NCBI GenBank assembly: GCA_037444685.1
Contig: JBBILX010000002.1
Span: 186,001 to 250,000 of the forward strand
Source of the DNA: UBA964 sp037444685
GTDB lineage: Bacteria; Pseudomonadota; Gammaproteobacteria; Steroidobacterales; Steroidobacteraceae
DNA: 64,000 nucleotides
Direction of reading: 5' to 3'
Shown piece by piece: positions 52,056-62,042 of this stretch. The position numbers were made by a program, and so were the translations under genes. Numbering within the stretch: position 1 is the first letter of the stretch; each line of letters opens with the position of its first letter. Under the pieces are notes generated by a model. That model was not told the origin of the DNA and ran no database searches. It worked only from the letters and a program-made list of their open reading frames with translations.

Positions 52056-54002
52056 ATGATCCCCTTGCCCTCTGCCCTCGCTGCTCTGCCGTTCGCTGTC
52101 ATCTTACTGACGGGCTGCGCCGGCGCGCCCGTGCCCCCCGCAACGCCGAGCGGCGAGCGGGCGACGAGCACGCCGGATTTCCAGTCGCGCACCACGGACT
52201 TCGATCCGGAGACCTCGCCGGGCAAGGTCGTCTTCGAGGAGGCCTGCGCGGGCTGTCACCTCGGACAGGTCGCCAAGGCGCCGCACAAGATGTTTCTGCA
52301 GATGCTGAGCGGGCCGACGATCGTCGAATCGCTGGAGTCCGGGCTCATGCAGGCACAAGGCAAGGCGCTGAGCCCTGCGCAGCGCACTGCCGTGGCCGAG
52401 TACCTGTCGGCCGCACCGCTGTCAGCGCAGCGGGCCGCCGTGCCGCCGCTCCTGTGCGCTGCCGGCACCTCGCCATTCGATCCAGCGATGCGACCGGCAC
52501 CCGTGACCTGGGGTTACGGGAACGCCCGCTTCACGCCGGCCGAAATCGCCGGTCTCGGGCCGGCCGACGCCGCGCGTCTCAGGCTCGCCTGGGCGTTCGA
52601 GTTTCCGGCGGGCATCCGCGCACGCTCGCAACCCTCGATCGCCTACGGCGCCGTCTTCGTCGGCAGCCACGATGGACACGTCTATGCGCTCGACCTCGAG
52701 ACCGGCTGCGCCCGCTGGATCTTCAAGGCGGGAGCCGAGGTGCGCACCGCCGTCGTGCCGTATGAGGCCGCGGGTGAGCCCGACGCGCGCCGGCCGCCGC
52801 GGGTGTTTTTCGGCGACGTCGTCGGCCGCCTCTACTCCATCGATGCGCGGACCGGCCAGCTCGCCTGGAGCCTCAAGGTCGATGATCATCCGAATGCCAC
52901 CCTGACCGGCACCGGCGCGCTCCACGACGGGGTGATCTACCAGCCCGTCTCCTCGCTCGAGGTCACCTCTGCAGCGGACCCGGCCTACGAATGCTGCCGG
53001 TTCCGTGGCGCGATCGTCGCGGTCGATGCCTGGACCGGCGAGCAGCGCTGGAAGACCTATTCGACCCCGCAGGAGCCGCGGGAGGTGGGCAAGACCCGCA
53101 TCGGCACGAGGATCTTCGCTCCGTCCGGCGCGCCGATCTGGAGCAGCCCGACGATCGATGCGAAGCGCGGCCTGCTCTATGTCGGCACCGGCCAGAACTA
53201 CTCCTCGCCCGCGAACGAGACGAGCGATGCGCTGCTCGCCTTCCGACTGTCTGATGGTAAACTTCTGTGGTCGCGGCAGATGACCCAGGGCGACGCCTGG
53301 AACGTCGCCTGCATGATCCGCGACAACCCGAACTGCCCGGTCGAGAACGGCCCCGACGTCGACTTCGGCGCCGGCACGATCCTCGCGACGCTACCGTCGG
53401 GCAAGGACGTCCTGCTCGCCGGCCAGAAGAACGGCGTCGTCTACGCCCTCGATGTCGATGCGCAGGGTGCGATACTGTGGCAGGCGCGCGTCGGGCGCGG
53501 CGGCATTCAGGGCGGCGTGCACTTCGGCATGGCACTTGCCGACCAGACCGTGTTCGTGCCGATCTCCGACATGAAGGACGAGCACGACGGCAGGACGCAG
53601 CCGCCGGGCAAGCCCGGGCTGTACGCGCTCGACGTCGCCACGGGCAGCGAGCGCTGGTCCAGCCCGGCCGAGGACGTCTGCGGCGAGCTGCGCTTCTGTG
53701 ATCCGGGCATCTCGGCAGCGATCACGGCGACGCCCGGGCTCGTGTTCGCCGGCCACATGGATGGACGGTTCCGCGCCTACGACGCGAGCTCGGGCAAGGT
53801 CCTGTTCGAGTATGACTCGAAGCGGGAGGTCCAGACCGTCTCGGGCTCCCGGGCCCGCGGCGGTTCCTTTGGCGGTGCGGGCGCCGCAGTGCGCGCCGGC
53901 TACGTGGTCGTCAACTCCGGCTACGGTCTCTATTTCCACATGCCCGGCAATCTGTTGCTGGCCTTCAGGGCTCCGAGGCCAGACGCCGCCAGAACGAATT
54001 GA
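52056..54002 (+). CDS. lipoprotein cytochrome c / PQQ-type beta-propeller dehydrogenase
   Basis: This 648-residue protein begins with a lipoprotein signal (ALPFAVILLTGC, acylated Cys21). A c-type heme site CAGCH is at residues 64-68. The rest is a PQQ-dehydrogenase-like eight-bladed propeller: RARSQPSIAYGAVFVGSHDGHVYALDLETG, GAPIWSSPTIDAKRGLLYVGTGQNYSSPA, VLLAGQKNGVVYALDVD. The heme-first layout resembles polyvinyl-alcohol dehydrogenase-like enzymes. I choose ATG 52056 (GAGG eight bases upstream) over GTG 52050. It ends the operon and probably oxidises an alcohol in the periplasm. Its 3' end overlaps the convergent kinase gene by 38 nt. Confidence 0.85.
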   Translation: MIPLPSALAALPFAVILLTGCAGAPVPPATPSGERATSTPDFQSRTTDFDPETSPGKVVFEEACAGCHLGQVAKAPHKMFLQMLSGPTIVESLESGLMQAQGKALSPAQRTAVAEYLSAAPLSAQRAAVPPLLCAAGTSPFDPAMRPAPVTWGYGNARFTPAEIAGLGPADAARLRLAWAFEFPAGIRARSQPSIAYGAVFVGSHDGHVYALDLETGCARWIFKAGAEVRTAVVPYEAAGEPDARRPPRVFFGDVVGRLYSIDARTGQLAWSLKVDDHPNATLTGTGALHDGVIYQPVSSLEVTSAADPAYECCRFRGAIVAVDAWTGEQRWKTYSTPQEPREVGKTRIGTRIFAPSGAPIWSSPTIDAKRGLLYVGTGQNYSSPANETSDALLAFRLSDGKLLWSRQMTQGDAWNVACMIRDNPNCPVENGPDVDFGAGTILATLPSGKDVLLAGQKNGVVYALDVDAQGAILWQARVGRGGIQGGVHFGMALADQTVFVPISDMKDEHDGRTQPPGKPGLYALDVATGSERWSSPAEDVCGELRFCDPGISAAITATPGLVFAGHMDGRFRAYDASSGKVLFEYDSKREVQTVSGSRARGGSFGGAGAAVRAGYVVVNSGYGLYFHMPGNLLLAFRAPRPDAARTN

Positions 54003-54795
54003 GGCAGCGGTACACCGCAGCCCATGCCGACAGCTCGTCGCGGCTGGCGCGATCTGCGAGCCCGGCCGCATCGAGCAGGAGCTCCGAGTGGCGCTCGAGC
54101 TGCGGGTGAGCCGCGAGAAGCGAGCCGCACTCGCAGAGCGGGTCGGCCACCTGCGCATACTCCCAGTCGATGAAAGTCAGGCCTTCGCCGTCGAGGATGT
54201 TGGCGCCATGCAGGTCGCTGTGGACGATGCAGGGCGCGCGGCGCGCGGCGTCGATCCGCTCGAGCGCATCTTGGGCCACCCTGACCTCGCCGATCAGCGT
54301 ACCCGCCTCGGCGGGTGATCGCTGCGAGAGCGCCTCGACCCAGCCATCGAGGATCGTGCGTGGATCGAAACGCGCGAGTGGCGGCACGGGGATCGCCTGC
54401 AAGCGGCGCAGCGCCGCGCCGAGTCTCGCGATCTGCCGTGGCGAGTCGAATTCGTCGCCACCCCAGTGCACGCCATGCACGAATCGGCGCACCTGCCAGC
54501 GTCCGTCCGCGGCGCGCGCGAGCACTGGTGGTGCGAGTCCGGCGCCGGTGGCGAGATCGTGCAGCGTGCGCTCGCGGTCCCGGTCCACCCCGAGCAGCGT
54601 GGCCCTCCGGCCGGTGTCCGCAAGCCGCAACACGAACTCGCCCAGCGCGGTGACGACGAGGTAGCTCGTGTTGATTCCGCCTGCGGGCAGTGGCGAGAGG
54701 ACGCGGACTCCTCCGTCCGCCGTCGCGCCCGGCACCGCGGCGAGCGCCGCCTCGAAGCAGGCCGGATCGCGCACGAACGCCGCCGGGCAGCTCAT
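53965..54795 (-). CDS. aminoglycoside phosphotransferase-fold kinase, probable thiamine kinase
   Basis: This 276-residue protein has the APH/choline-kinase fold. LPAGGINTSYLVVTALGEFVLRL is the nucleotide loop, CIVHSDLHGANILDGEGLTFIDWEYAQVADPLCE contains the catalytic Asp in HSDLHGAN, and the metal-binding Asp is in IDWEY. It is the last gene of a TPP-riboswitch operon after a PnuT-like transporter, overlapping it by ATGA. Phosphorylation of imported thiamine to trap it is therefore likely (ThiK-like). The sequence alone would only say small-molecule kinase. Confidence 0.82.
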   Translation of the reverse strand: MSCPAAFVRDPACFEAALAAVPGATADGGVRVLSPLPAGGINTSYLVVTALGEFVLRLADTGRRATLLGVDRDRERTLHDLATGAGLAPPVLARAADGRWQVRRFVHGVHWGGDEFDSPRQIARLGAALRRLQAIPVPPLARFDPRTILDGWVEALSQRSPAEAGTLIGEVRVAQDALERIDAARRAPCIVHSDLHGANILDGEGLTFIDWEYAQVADPLCECGSLLAAHPQLERHSELLLDAAGLADRASRDELSAWAAVYRCLNSFWRRLASEP

Positions 54796-55409
54796 GCGCG
54801 CGCCTCGCGCCAGCGTCGCCGCCAGGTCGCATAGCCGGCGATCGCGATACCAAGGTAGAGCAGGTAGAGCAGCGCGACGAACCACAGCTGCTGGGCCGCA
54901 TAGAGGAAGATCGACACCGCGTCGATGACGATCCAGTAGAGCCAGTTCTCGAGTTTGGCGGCCGTCACCATCCAGGTGGCGAGCAGACTCGTCAGCATCG
55001 TGATCGTATCGAGCCTCGGCCACGCCGCCGCCGTCTGCGCCGCGACCACGGGCGCGAGCAGCAGACCGAGCAGCATGACGACCGCTAGCACCGCGAGGTG
55101 CGCGCGCAGTGGCCAGGTGGAGATGCGCGGCAGGCTCCCGTCGACTCCGGTCGACCACTGGCGAAAGCCCCAGACGGAAAGCAGCACGTAACAGACTTGC
55201 AGGGCCGCCTGCATCGGCAATCGCGCCTGCCAGGCCAGCCAGACAAGGATGCCCGATGAGACGGCACCGAAAACCCAGCACCAGCGGCTGCGCCTGACGG
55301 CGAGCAGCGCATAGCAGAGGCCGGCGCCGAGCGAGAGCCACTCGAGCGGCGAGCTCGCCGCAGCCGCGCGCAGCACCGCGGCCATGGGCTCGTCGGCCAC
55401 GCCGCTCAA
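54792..55409 (-). CDS. pnuT: PnuC-family transporter, probable thiamine transporter PnuT
   Basis: This 205-residue inner-membrane protein has about seven helices and the family motifs. WCWVFGAVSSGILVWLAWQ comes first, then VCYVLLSVWGFRQW and the C-terminal LENWLYWIVIDAVSIFLYAAQQLW. PnuC proteins carry nicotinamide riboside; members under TPP control carry thiamine and are called PnuT. The upstream TPP riboswitch and the downstream kinase support thiamine. It is 22 nt after the TonB receptor gene and overlaps the kinase start. Confidence 0.88.
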   Translation of the reverse strand: MSGVADEPMAAVLRAAAASSPLEWLSLGAGLCYALLAVRRSRWCWVFGAVSSGILVWLAWQARLPMQAALQVCYVLLSVWGFRQWSTGVDGSLPRISTWPLRAHLAVLAVVMLLGLLLAPVVAAQTAAAWPRLDTITMLTSLLATWMVTAAKLENWLYWIVIDAVSIFLYAAQQLWFVALLYLLYLGIAIAGYATWRRRWREARA

Positions 55410-55431
55410 GCCGCTCCGGCGGCGCTGCGCA

Positions 55432-57516
55432 TCAACGCCACTCGCGCGTCACGGTCAGTCCCCAGTGACGCGGATCGCCCGGCTGTACGTAGAGCCGGTC
55501 CGGGAAATCGGGCGGTTCGTTGCCGAAATAGAAACCGCGCTGCGTGTAGTCCGCGTCGAAGAGGTTGCGGACCCAGAGCGAGGCACGCCAGGGTCCACGC
55601 TCGAGGCCAGCGCGCAGGTGTACGAGTGCGTACGGCGTCGAGCGCTGTTCATGACTCTCCGAAAAGTAGAATCCATCCATGCCGTGCAGGTCGGCCCGCA
55701 GGAACCAGCCCGCGCGGAACCGGCGCTCGAATGAGAGCGCATACTGCCACGACGGAGCATGCGCCTGCTCACGTCCCGCGAGGTCGGTCACATCGCGACG
55801 ATACTCGAGGAAGCGCGCGCGCAGCAGCCCGACGGAGGCGTCGATGCTCCAGCGCGCGTCCGGCCGCCACTGCAGCGCGAACTCCGCACCGTCGTTCGCG
55901 CCGCGCGCGGCGTTGTCGGTCAGATAGATGAATGACAGCGGATCACCGGGATCGATCTGTACCGACGTGCTGACCTGCTGATCCGCCCGTCGCATCTGGA
56001 ACACTGCGGCCTGCCAGCTCAGCCGCCCGTCCCCGGTGGTGCCCTTCCAGCCAAGCTCGACGCTGCGCAGCGTTTCGGGCCGGAATTCGAGCCGATCGGC
56101 CGGAACCGCGGCCCCGATGTTGAAGCCACCGGCCTTGAAGCCACGGCCGACCGAAAGGTAACCCACCCCCGATCCGAGACTTCGCTCGAGCGTGAGCTGC
56201 CCGCCCCACATGCGGTCGGTCGGCGACGCGACGACTCCGTCGCTGTCGACGTAGTCGGCCGAACGTCGCTCGAGCCGCAGTGCTGCGCTGAGGATCCAGC
56301 CCGAGGCGAGCCGCCGTTCGAGTTGACCGTAGAGCGCGAGGTTGACGGCCTCGTAGTCGCTGTCGAGCTCGCGGAAGACCGCGCCATTGTAGAGATCGAG
56401 TTGCGCGTTGGTTTCGCTGACCCGCAGCGCGTAGGCGCCCACCAGCCAGCTCCAGTCAGCGCCGTTGCGCACGTCGGCGCCCGACAGCCAGCGCAGGTCC
56501 TGGCTGAGCGTGTCGTGCCTTCGGTCGAAACGCGAGGTGAAGTCATAATCCGGGTCGAAGCTCCAGTCGCCATCGAAACCGTAGTCGATCGACGAGCGCG
56601 ACAGGCCCGTCGTGCTCACGAAGCGCTGTCCACCCGTGCCTGCGTGCGCGGCGCGCAGCGACAGGCCGGCCGATCGCTGGCGGTCGACGCCCGGCTTGTC
56701 GGACCAGGTTACGCGGCTGTTGTCGAGCGCGAAGGCGTCGTAGCCATTGTCGAGATCGACCGCGAGCGCGGCCAAGTCGACGCGCCAGGCACCCGTTGAC
56801 CCGCCGAGGCGCGCGCGCAGCGTCGTCTCGTCGAAGCCGTTGGTATCGTCGCGCTGCAGAAACACATTGCGCCGGAAACCGTCGCTGCGGTAACGCTGCA
56901 GCACGAAGCGATAGGCCAAGTCGCTGACATCCGCCGGCGGCGCACCGAGCGTACCCCCAGCCACGACGCCGAGGCTGGCCGTGCCGAAACCGCCGAACGT
57001 CCCCTCGAGGCGCCGTTCGGCGACCGCCTGCGGCGCGCGAGTCTGCACGTTGATCAGGCCCGCGAGCGCGTTGGCGCCATGGATCACCCCCTGCGGTCCG
57101 CGCAGCACTTCGATCTGCTCGACGTCGAACAGCGTGGCCGGCATGCCCACCCCGGAGAAATCGATGCCGTCGATCAGGAATCCGACGGACGGATTCGGCG
57201 CGCCCTGCCACTGGTCCGTCTCGCCGATGCCACGCAGCTGAAAGTAACGCGGCCGCGAGGTGCCTGAGGCCCAGTTGAGGTTGGGCACGAGCCCGAGCAC
57301 ATCCTGGAAGTGCTGCACGCCGGCGCCCTCGAGCTCGCGGCGAGCGAGCACCGAGACACTGACCGGCGCGATGGCCGCCGGTTGCGCACGCAGACTCGCC
57401 GTGACGACCACTTCCTCGAGTCCGTCATCCGGCTGCCGCGGCGGATCGGTCTGGGCCTCCGCCAGCATCGGGAGGACGATGGGAAAAAGAGCGAGTGCGC
57501 GAAACGCGACATTCAT
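55432..57516 (-). CDS. TonB-dependent outer-membrane receptor, probable thiamine receptor
   Basis: This 694-residue protein has a signal peptide (FRALALFPIVLPMLAEAQ) and a TonB-box-like EEVVVTAS segment. The plug domain has LVPNLNWASGTSRPRYFQLRGIG and DVEQIEVLRGPQGVIHGANALAGLINVQT. A 22-strand-type barrel follows, ending in the aromatic-rich C-terminus (HWGLTVTREWR). The TPP riboswitch directly before the start codon and the following PnuT and kinase genes indicate uptake of thiamine or a thiamine phosphate across the outer membrane. Confidence 0.9.
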   Translation of the reverse strand: MNVAFRALALFPIVLPMLAEAQTDPPRQPDDGLEEVVVTASLRAQPAAIAPVSVSVLARRELEGAGVQHFQDVLGLVPNLNWASGTSRPRYFQLRGIGETDQWQGAPNPSVGFLIDGIDFSGVGMPATLFDVEQIEVLRGPQGVIHGANALAGLINVQTRAPQAVAERRLEGTFGGFGTASLGVVAGGTLGAPPADVSDLAYRFVLQRYRSDGFRRNVFLQRDDTNGFDETTLRARLGGSTGAWRVDLAALAVDLDNGYDAFALDNSRVTWSDKPGVDRQRSAGLSLRAAHAGTGGQRFVSTTGLSRSSIDYGFDGDWSFDPDYDFTSRFDRRHDTLSQDLRWLSGADVRNGADWSWLVGAYALRVSETNAQLDLYNGAVFRELDSDYEAVNLALYGQLERRLASGWILSAALRLERRSADYVDSDGVVASPTDRMWGGQLTLERSLGSGVGYLSVGRGFKAGGFNIGAAVPADRLEFRPETLRSVELGWKGTTGDGRLSWQAAVFQMRRADQQVSTSVQIDPGDPLSFIYLTDNAARGANDGAEFALQWRPDARWSIDASVGLLRARFLEYRRDVTDLAGREQAHAPSWQYALSFERRFRAGWFLRADLHGMDGFYFSESHEQRSTPYALVHLRAGLERGPWRASLWVRNLFDADYTQRGFYFGNEPPDFPDRLYVQPGDPRHWGLTVTREWR

Positions 57517-57522
57517 GACCTG

Positions 57523-57602
57523 TTCCCTCCGCCGGTACTAACCGGATCAGGTTCAACGGGTTCGCCCGCGGCGTCTCAGGCCTCCATGGAGGCCACCCCA
57601 AG
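57523..57602 (-). promoter_or_regulatory. TPP riboswitch (THI element)
   Basis: On the reverse strand the conserved THI-box blocks occur in order. GGGGTG (57594-57599) is the start of P2, CTGAGA (57574-57579) the pyrimidine-sensor loop, ACCCGTTGAACCTGATC (down to 57545) the P4/P5 pyrophosphate-sensor arm, then GGTTAGTACCGGCGGAGGGA. The 3' strand contains GGAGGGA at 57524-57530, seven bases from the receptor ATG at 57516. TPP binding should therefore hide the ribosome-binding site directly, giving translational repression. I see no separate terminator hairpin. Confidence 0.95.
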
Positions 57603-57714
57603 GTTTCCTATAGTTTCATGCTGCGCCCCGGCGATTGCAAGGCGTCGGTCGTTGTGCGCGCTACCGCCGAGTTCCCTACAATCGCCGCCACGCCAGTTCG
57701 AGCCGAGGCCAGCC

Positions 57715-58617
57715 ATGACGCGTAGCGTCCACGTGTTCCAGGTCGACGCGTTCACGACGCAGCGCTTCACCGGCAATCCCGCCGGTGTCGTGCTGCACGC
57801 CGATGTGCTCACCGACGAGGAAATGCGGGCGATTGCCCGCGAGCTCAACAATGCCGACACCGCCTTCGTGCTGCAGAGCGACGCGGGTGATCACGACCTG
57901 CGCATACGCTTCTTCACACCCCGCGCCGAGACGGGGTTCGTCGGCCATGCGACCGTTGCGGCCCATTACGTCCTGTCGCGCCGCACCAGTGCCGCCAAAC
58001 GACTGCGGCAGAAGCAGAAGTCCGGCATCGTAGAGGTCGAAATCCGCGGCGAGGGACCGGAGCGGCGTGTCGCGATCCGCCAGCCGGCGCCGCCGCTCGG
58101 GCGCGAACTCAACACACGCGAGCGCCTCGCGGTACTCGACGCCCTCGCGCTGTCGAGCGGCGACCTCGATCTGCGTTGCCCGATGCGGATCGTCGGCGGT
58201 GCCTCGACACGGCTGCTGATCGGTGTGCGCGCAGCGGAGCACCTGCGACAGCTCAAGCCGGACTTCAACCGCCTGAGCACGCTCTCGGCACAGCTCGGGG
58301 CCGCCGGTCATTTCGTCTTCTCGTTGCGGCCCGAGATCGGCGACTGCCTGGTCGAGTCGCGGATGTTCTGTCCGGCCCTCGGCATTCCCGAGGACCCGGT
58401 CAGCGGCAACGCGCATGGGCTGCTCGGCGTCTACCTCACCGAACTGGGGCTCGTCGAGCGCTCCGGCCCGATCGCGAGATTCACGGGTGCGCAGGGTCAG
58501 TTCATGGCGCGCCCCGGCCGCGTCGACGTCGAACTCGAGTTGCAGGACGGCCGCCCGACCAGCGTCTGGATCATCGGCCAGGGCGCCTTGGTTTTCGAAA
58601 CCACGATCACGCTCTGA
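57715..58617 (+). CDS. PhzF-family isomerase/epimerase-like protein
   Basis: This 300-residue protein has the PhzF pattern of two similar lobes. VFQVDAFTTQRFTGNPAGVVL, ELNNADTAFVL and RFFTPRAETGFVGHATVAAHYVL belong to the first lobe, with the catalytic Glu/His region. SRMFCPALGIPEDPVSGNAHGLLGVYL belongs to the second. Known members include PhzF and many uncharacterised proteins. There are no other phenazine genes. The frame runs upstream through the riboswitch; ATG 57715 gives the normal start. It is 19 nt before the nitrilase-like gene, so the two form an operon. Confidence 0.87.
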   Translation: MTRSVHVFQVDAFTTQRFTGNPAGVVLHADVLTDEEMRAIARELNNADTAFVLQSDAGDHDLRIRFFTPRAETGFVGHATVAAHYVLSRRTSAAKRLRQKQKSGIVEVEIRGEGPERRVAIRQPAPPLGRELNTRERLAVLDALALSSGDLDLRCPMRIVGGASTRLLIGVRAAEHLRQLKPDFNRLSTLSAQLGAAGHFVFSLRPEIGDCLVESRMFCPALGIPEDPVSGNAHGLLGVYLTELGLVERSGPIARFTGAQGQFMARPGRVDVELELQDGRPTSVWIIGQGALVFETTITL

Positions 58618-58636
58618 AGAGGACCAGGACAAGCCC

Positions 58637-59695
58637 ATGAACGGACCGATCCCCACGATGGTGCGTGCCGACGGCACCTACCCCACGGCCCCGCTGCGAC
58701 AGGAGGCCATCACGGCCGCGGTCGTGCAGACCCGCGTCATGGGCATAGACGGCGCGAATCCCGCGCCCGGACTGCGTCGCAACCTCGGCTATTTCCTCGA
58801 GTGCATCGACATTGCCCAGGGCTATGGCGGGCGCGCCGATCTGCTGCTGTTCCACGAGTTCCCGATCACGGGTTTCAGTAACTGGACTCGCGAACAGCAC
58901 TACCGGCTCGCGATCGAAATCCCCGGTCCCGAGGTCGAGGAGGTGGCGAAAAAGGCGAGACAGTACAACTGCTACATCGTTTTCGGCACCTACGCAAAGG
59001 ACGTCAGAGACTGGCCCGGCCACATCCTGCACCTGATGGTGATGTGCAAGCCAGACGGCAGCGTCGTGACGCACTGGAAGCAGCGCAACGTGCGCGGCAT
59101 GTTCCCAGGGTCGGAGCAGTACACCTCGGTGATTTACGACGTCTACGACCGCTTCGTCGAGATGTACGGCATCGATGCCGTGATCCCGGTCGAGCGGACC
59201 GACATCGGCAACATCGCGATGTCAGCGGTCCAGTTCGAGCCTGAGCTGTTCCGCTGCATGGCGATGAAAGGCGCCGAGATCATCTGCCGCGTCGCCACCG
59301 GCGGCTTCGAGTGGGACGACATGCGGCTGACTTCCTACCACAACAGCCTCTACACGCTGATCACGAACAACTCGGTCAGCACGCACGGGCGCAATCCCGG
59401 CTTCTTCGAGGACACGGGCTACGGGGGCCCGGGCCGCTCCTCGATCTTCGGCCCGCGCGGTGTCGTGCTCGCCAAGGCCGGTCCGTTCGAGACTCGCGAG
59501 ACGGCGCGCATCCCGATCGCCGAGTTCCGCGCGAAGCACCGGATCCCGGATCTGCACCTGCACCTCTACCGGCCGGTGCTGGACCAGTATCGCGAGCGCT
59601 ACGATCCCAACGGCTACCTCGAAGCGCTGCCCCAGGACAAGCGCGAGGCGTTCGCCCACTTCCAGAAGCGTGCGCGCTGGATCCACTACTGGTGA
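58637..59695 (+). CDS. nitrilase-superfamily protein lacking the catalytic cysteine
   Basis: This 352-residue carbon-nitrogen hydrolase-fold protein has Glu74 (LLFHEFPITGF) and Lys148 (THWKQRNVRG) of the Glu-Lys-Cys triad. The nucleophile-elbow region reads IGNIAMSAVQFEPELFRCMAMKGAEI. Aligning it with aliphatic amidase through PE-x2-R-x2-AMKGAE puts Ser196 where Cys should be, with Met195 before it. A Cys207 lies ten residues later in a different position. The overall length and C-terminal extension resemble aliphatic amidases/formamidases. Either it uses another nucleophile or it is not a hydrolase. It is co-directional with phzF-like. Confidence 0.78.
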   Translation: MNGPIPTMVRADGTYPTAPLRQEAITAAVVQTRVMGIDGANPAPGLRRNLGYFLECIDIAQGYGGRADLLLFHEFPITGFSNWTREQHYRLAIEIPGPEVEEVAKKARQYNCYIVFGTYAKDVRDWPGHILHLMVMCKPDGSVVTHWKQRNVRGMFPGSEQYTSVIYDVYDRFVEMYGIDAVIPVERTDIGNIAMSAVQFEPELFRCMAMKGAEIICRVATGGFEWDDMRLTSYHNSLYTLITNNSVSTHGRNPGFFEDTGYGGPGRSSIFGPRGVVLAKAGPFETRETARIPIAEFRAKHRIPDLHLHLYRPVLDQYRERYDPNGYLEALPQDKREAFAHFQKRARWIHYW

Positions 59696-59711
59696 GCGGC
59701 GGCGCCGGGCC

Positions 59712-60005
59712 TCAGCTCTTCCACTCGTAGAACTGCAGGTCCATGTCCTGCGCGAGGCAGGCGAGGATCGGCGGCACGAGCCGGTCGTGCGCTGGCGCGC
59801 GCATGTGTTCGTCGAAAGCCGCCTGGTCACGGAAGCGCGCATAGACCACATAGGTCTGCGGCTTGTCGCGGTGACGGATCACGTCGTAGACGATCAACCC
59901 CGGCTCGGTGCGGTGGCTCTCCTCGGACAGCTCCCTCTGCAGCCGTTCGAACTCGGCCTCCTGGCCTGGCTTGACGACGAGCGTGGCGATGAACGTGATC
60001 GACAT
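59712..60005 (-). CDS. ABM-domain (antibiotic biosynthesis monooxygenase-like) protein 1
   Basis: This 97-residue single-domain ferredoxin-like alpha/beta-barrel protein starts SITFIATLVVKPGQEAEFERLQREL, with the ABM pattern YVVYARFRDQAAFDEHMRAP. Such small dimeric proteins include cofactor-free monooxygenases, lyases and proteins of unknown role. It is 28 nt downstream of a CoA ligase gene. A paralogue lies on the ligase's other side. Function not assigned. Confidence 0.82.
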   Translation of the reverse strand: MSITFIATLVVKPGQEAEFERLQRELSEESHRTEPGLIVYDVIRHRDKPQTYVVYARFRDQAAFDEHMRAPAHDRLVPPILACLAQDMDLQFYEWKS

Positions 60006-60033
60006 GGCGCGACTCCGTTGCGGCGTGGGAACG

Positions 60034-61710
<1,677 letters not shown>

Positions 61711-61718
61711 GACTGCGT

Positions 61719-62012
61719 TCAGGCGAGCGGGTCGAAGTACTCACGCTCCCAGGTGCCGTCGAGGCAGGCCGCGATACGTGGTGCCAGTTCGGCGAGTTTC
61801 GCGGACCCCATGTGCCGGTGCTCGGCCGACTCGTCGCGGAACGATTCGAGCACCGCGTAGCGATTCGGTTCGCGCAGGCGGAAGAACTCGTAGAGCAGCG
61901 TGTCGGGCTCGTGCTCCCGGACGTACTGCTCGAGCTCGCGACAGGCGGCCACGAACGCGGCCTCGTGCCCCGGTTTGACCGTCATCCGGGCGATGAAGGT
62001 GATCTTCGCCAT
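61719..62012 (-). CDS. ABM-domain (antibiotic biosynthesis monooxygenase-like) protein 2
   Basis: This 97-residue protein, KITFIARMTVKPGHEAAFVAACRELEQYV, has YAVLESFRDESAEHRHMGSAKLAELAP. It has the same length and fold pattern as the product of 59712-60005, to which it is clearly related. It is first in the unit ABM2-CoA ligase-ABM1 under operator copy 2. ABM proteins work as dimers, so a heterodimer of the two paralogues is possible. Enzymatic activity is not evident from sequence. Confidence 0.83.
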   Translation of the reverse strand: MAKITFIARMTVKPGHEAAFVAACRELEQYVREHEPDTLLYEFFRLREPNRYAVLESFRDESAEHRHMGSAKLAELAPRIAACLDGTWEREYFDPLA

Positions 62013-62042
62013 GCGCAGCCCCCTCGGTTGGCGCGAGCCGCG

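Noticed and set aside
58637..59695. PhzF-like plus nitrilase-like plus ABM genes as a phenazine or antibiotic cluster
   Set aside because: No phenazine core genes, NRPS, PKS or resistance genes are present, and PhzF and ABM folds are widespread outside biosynthesis clusters.
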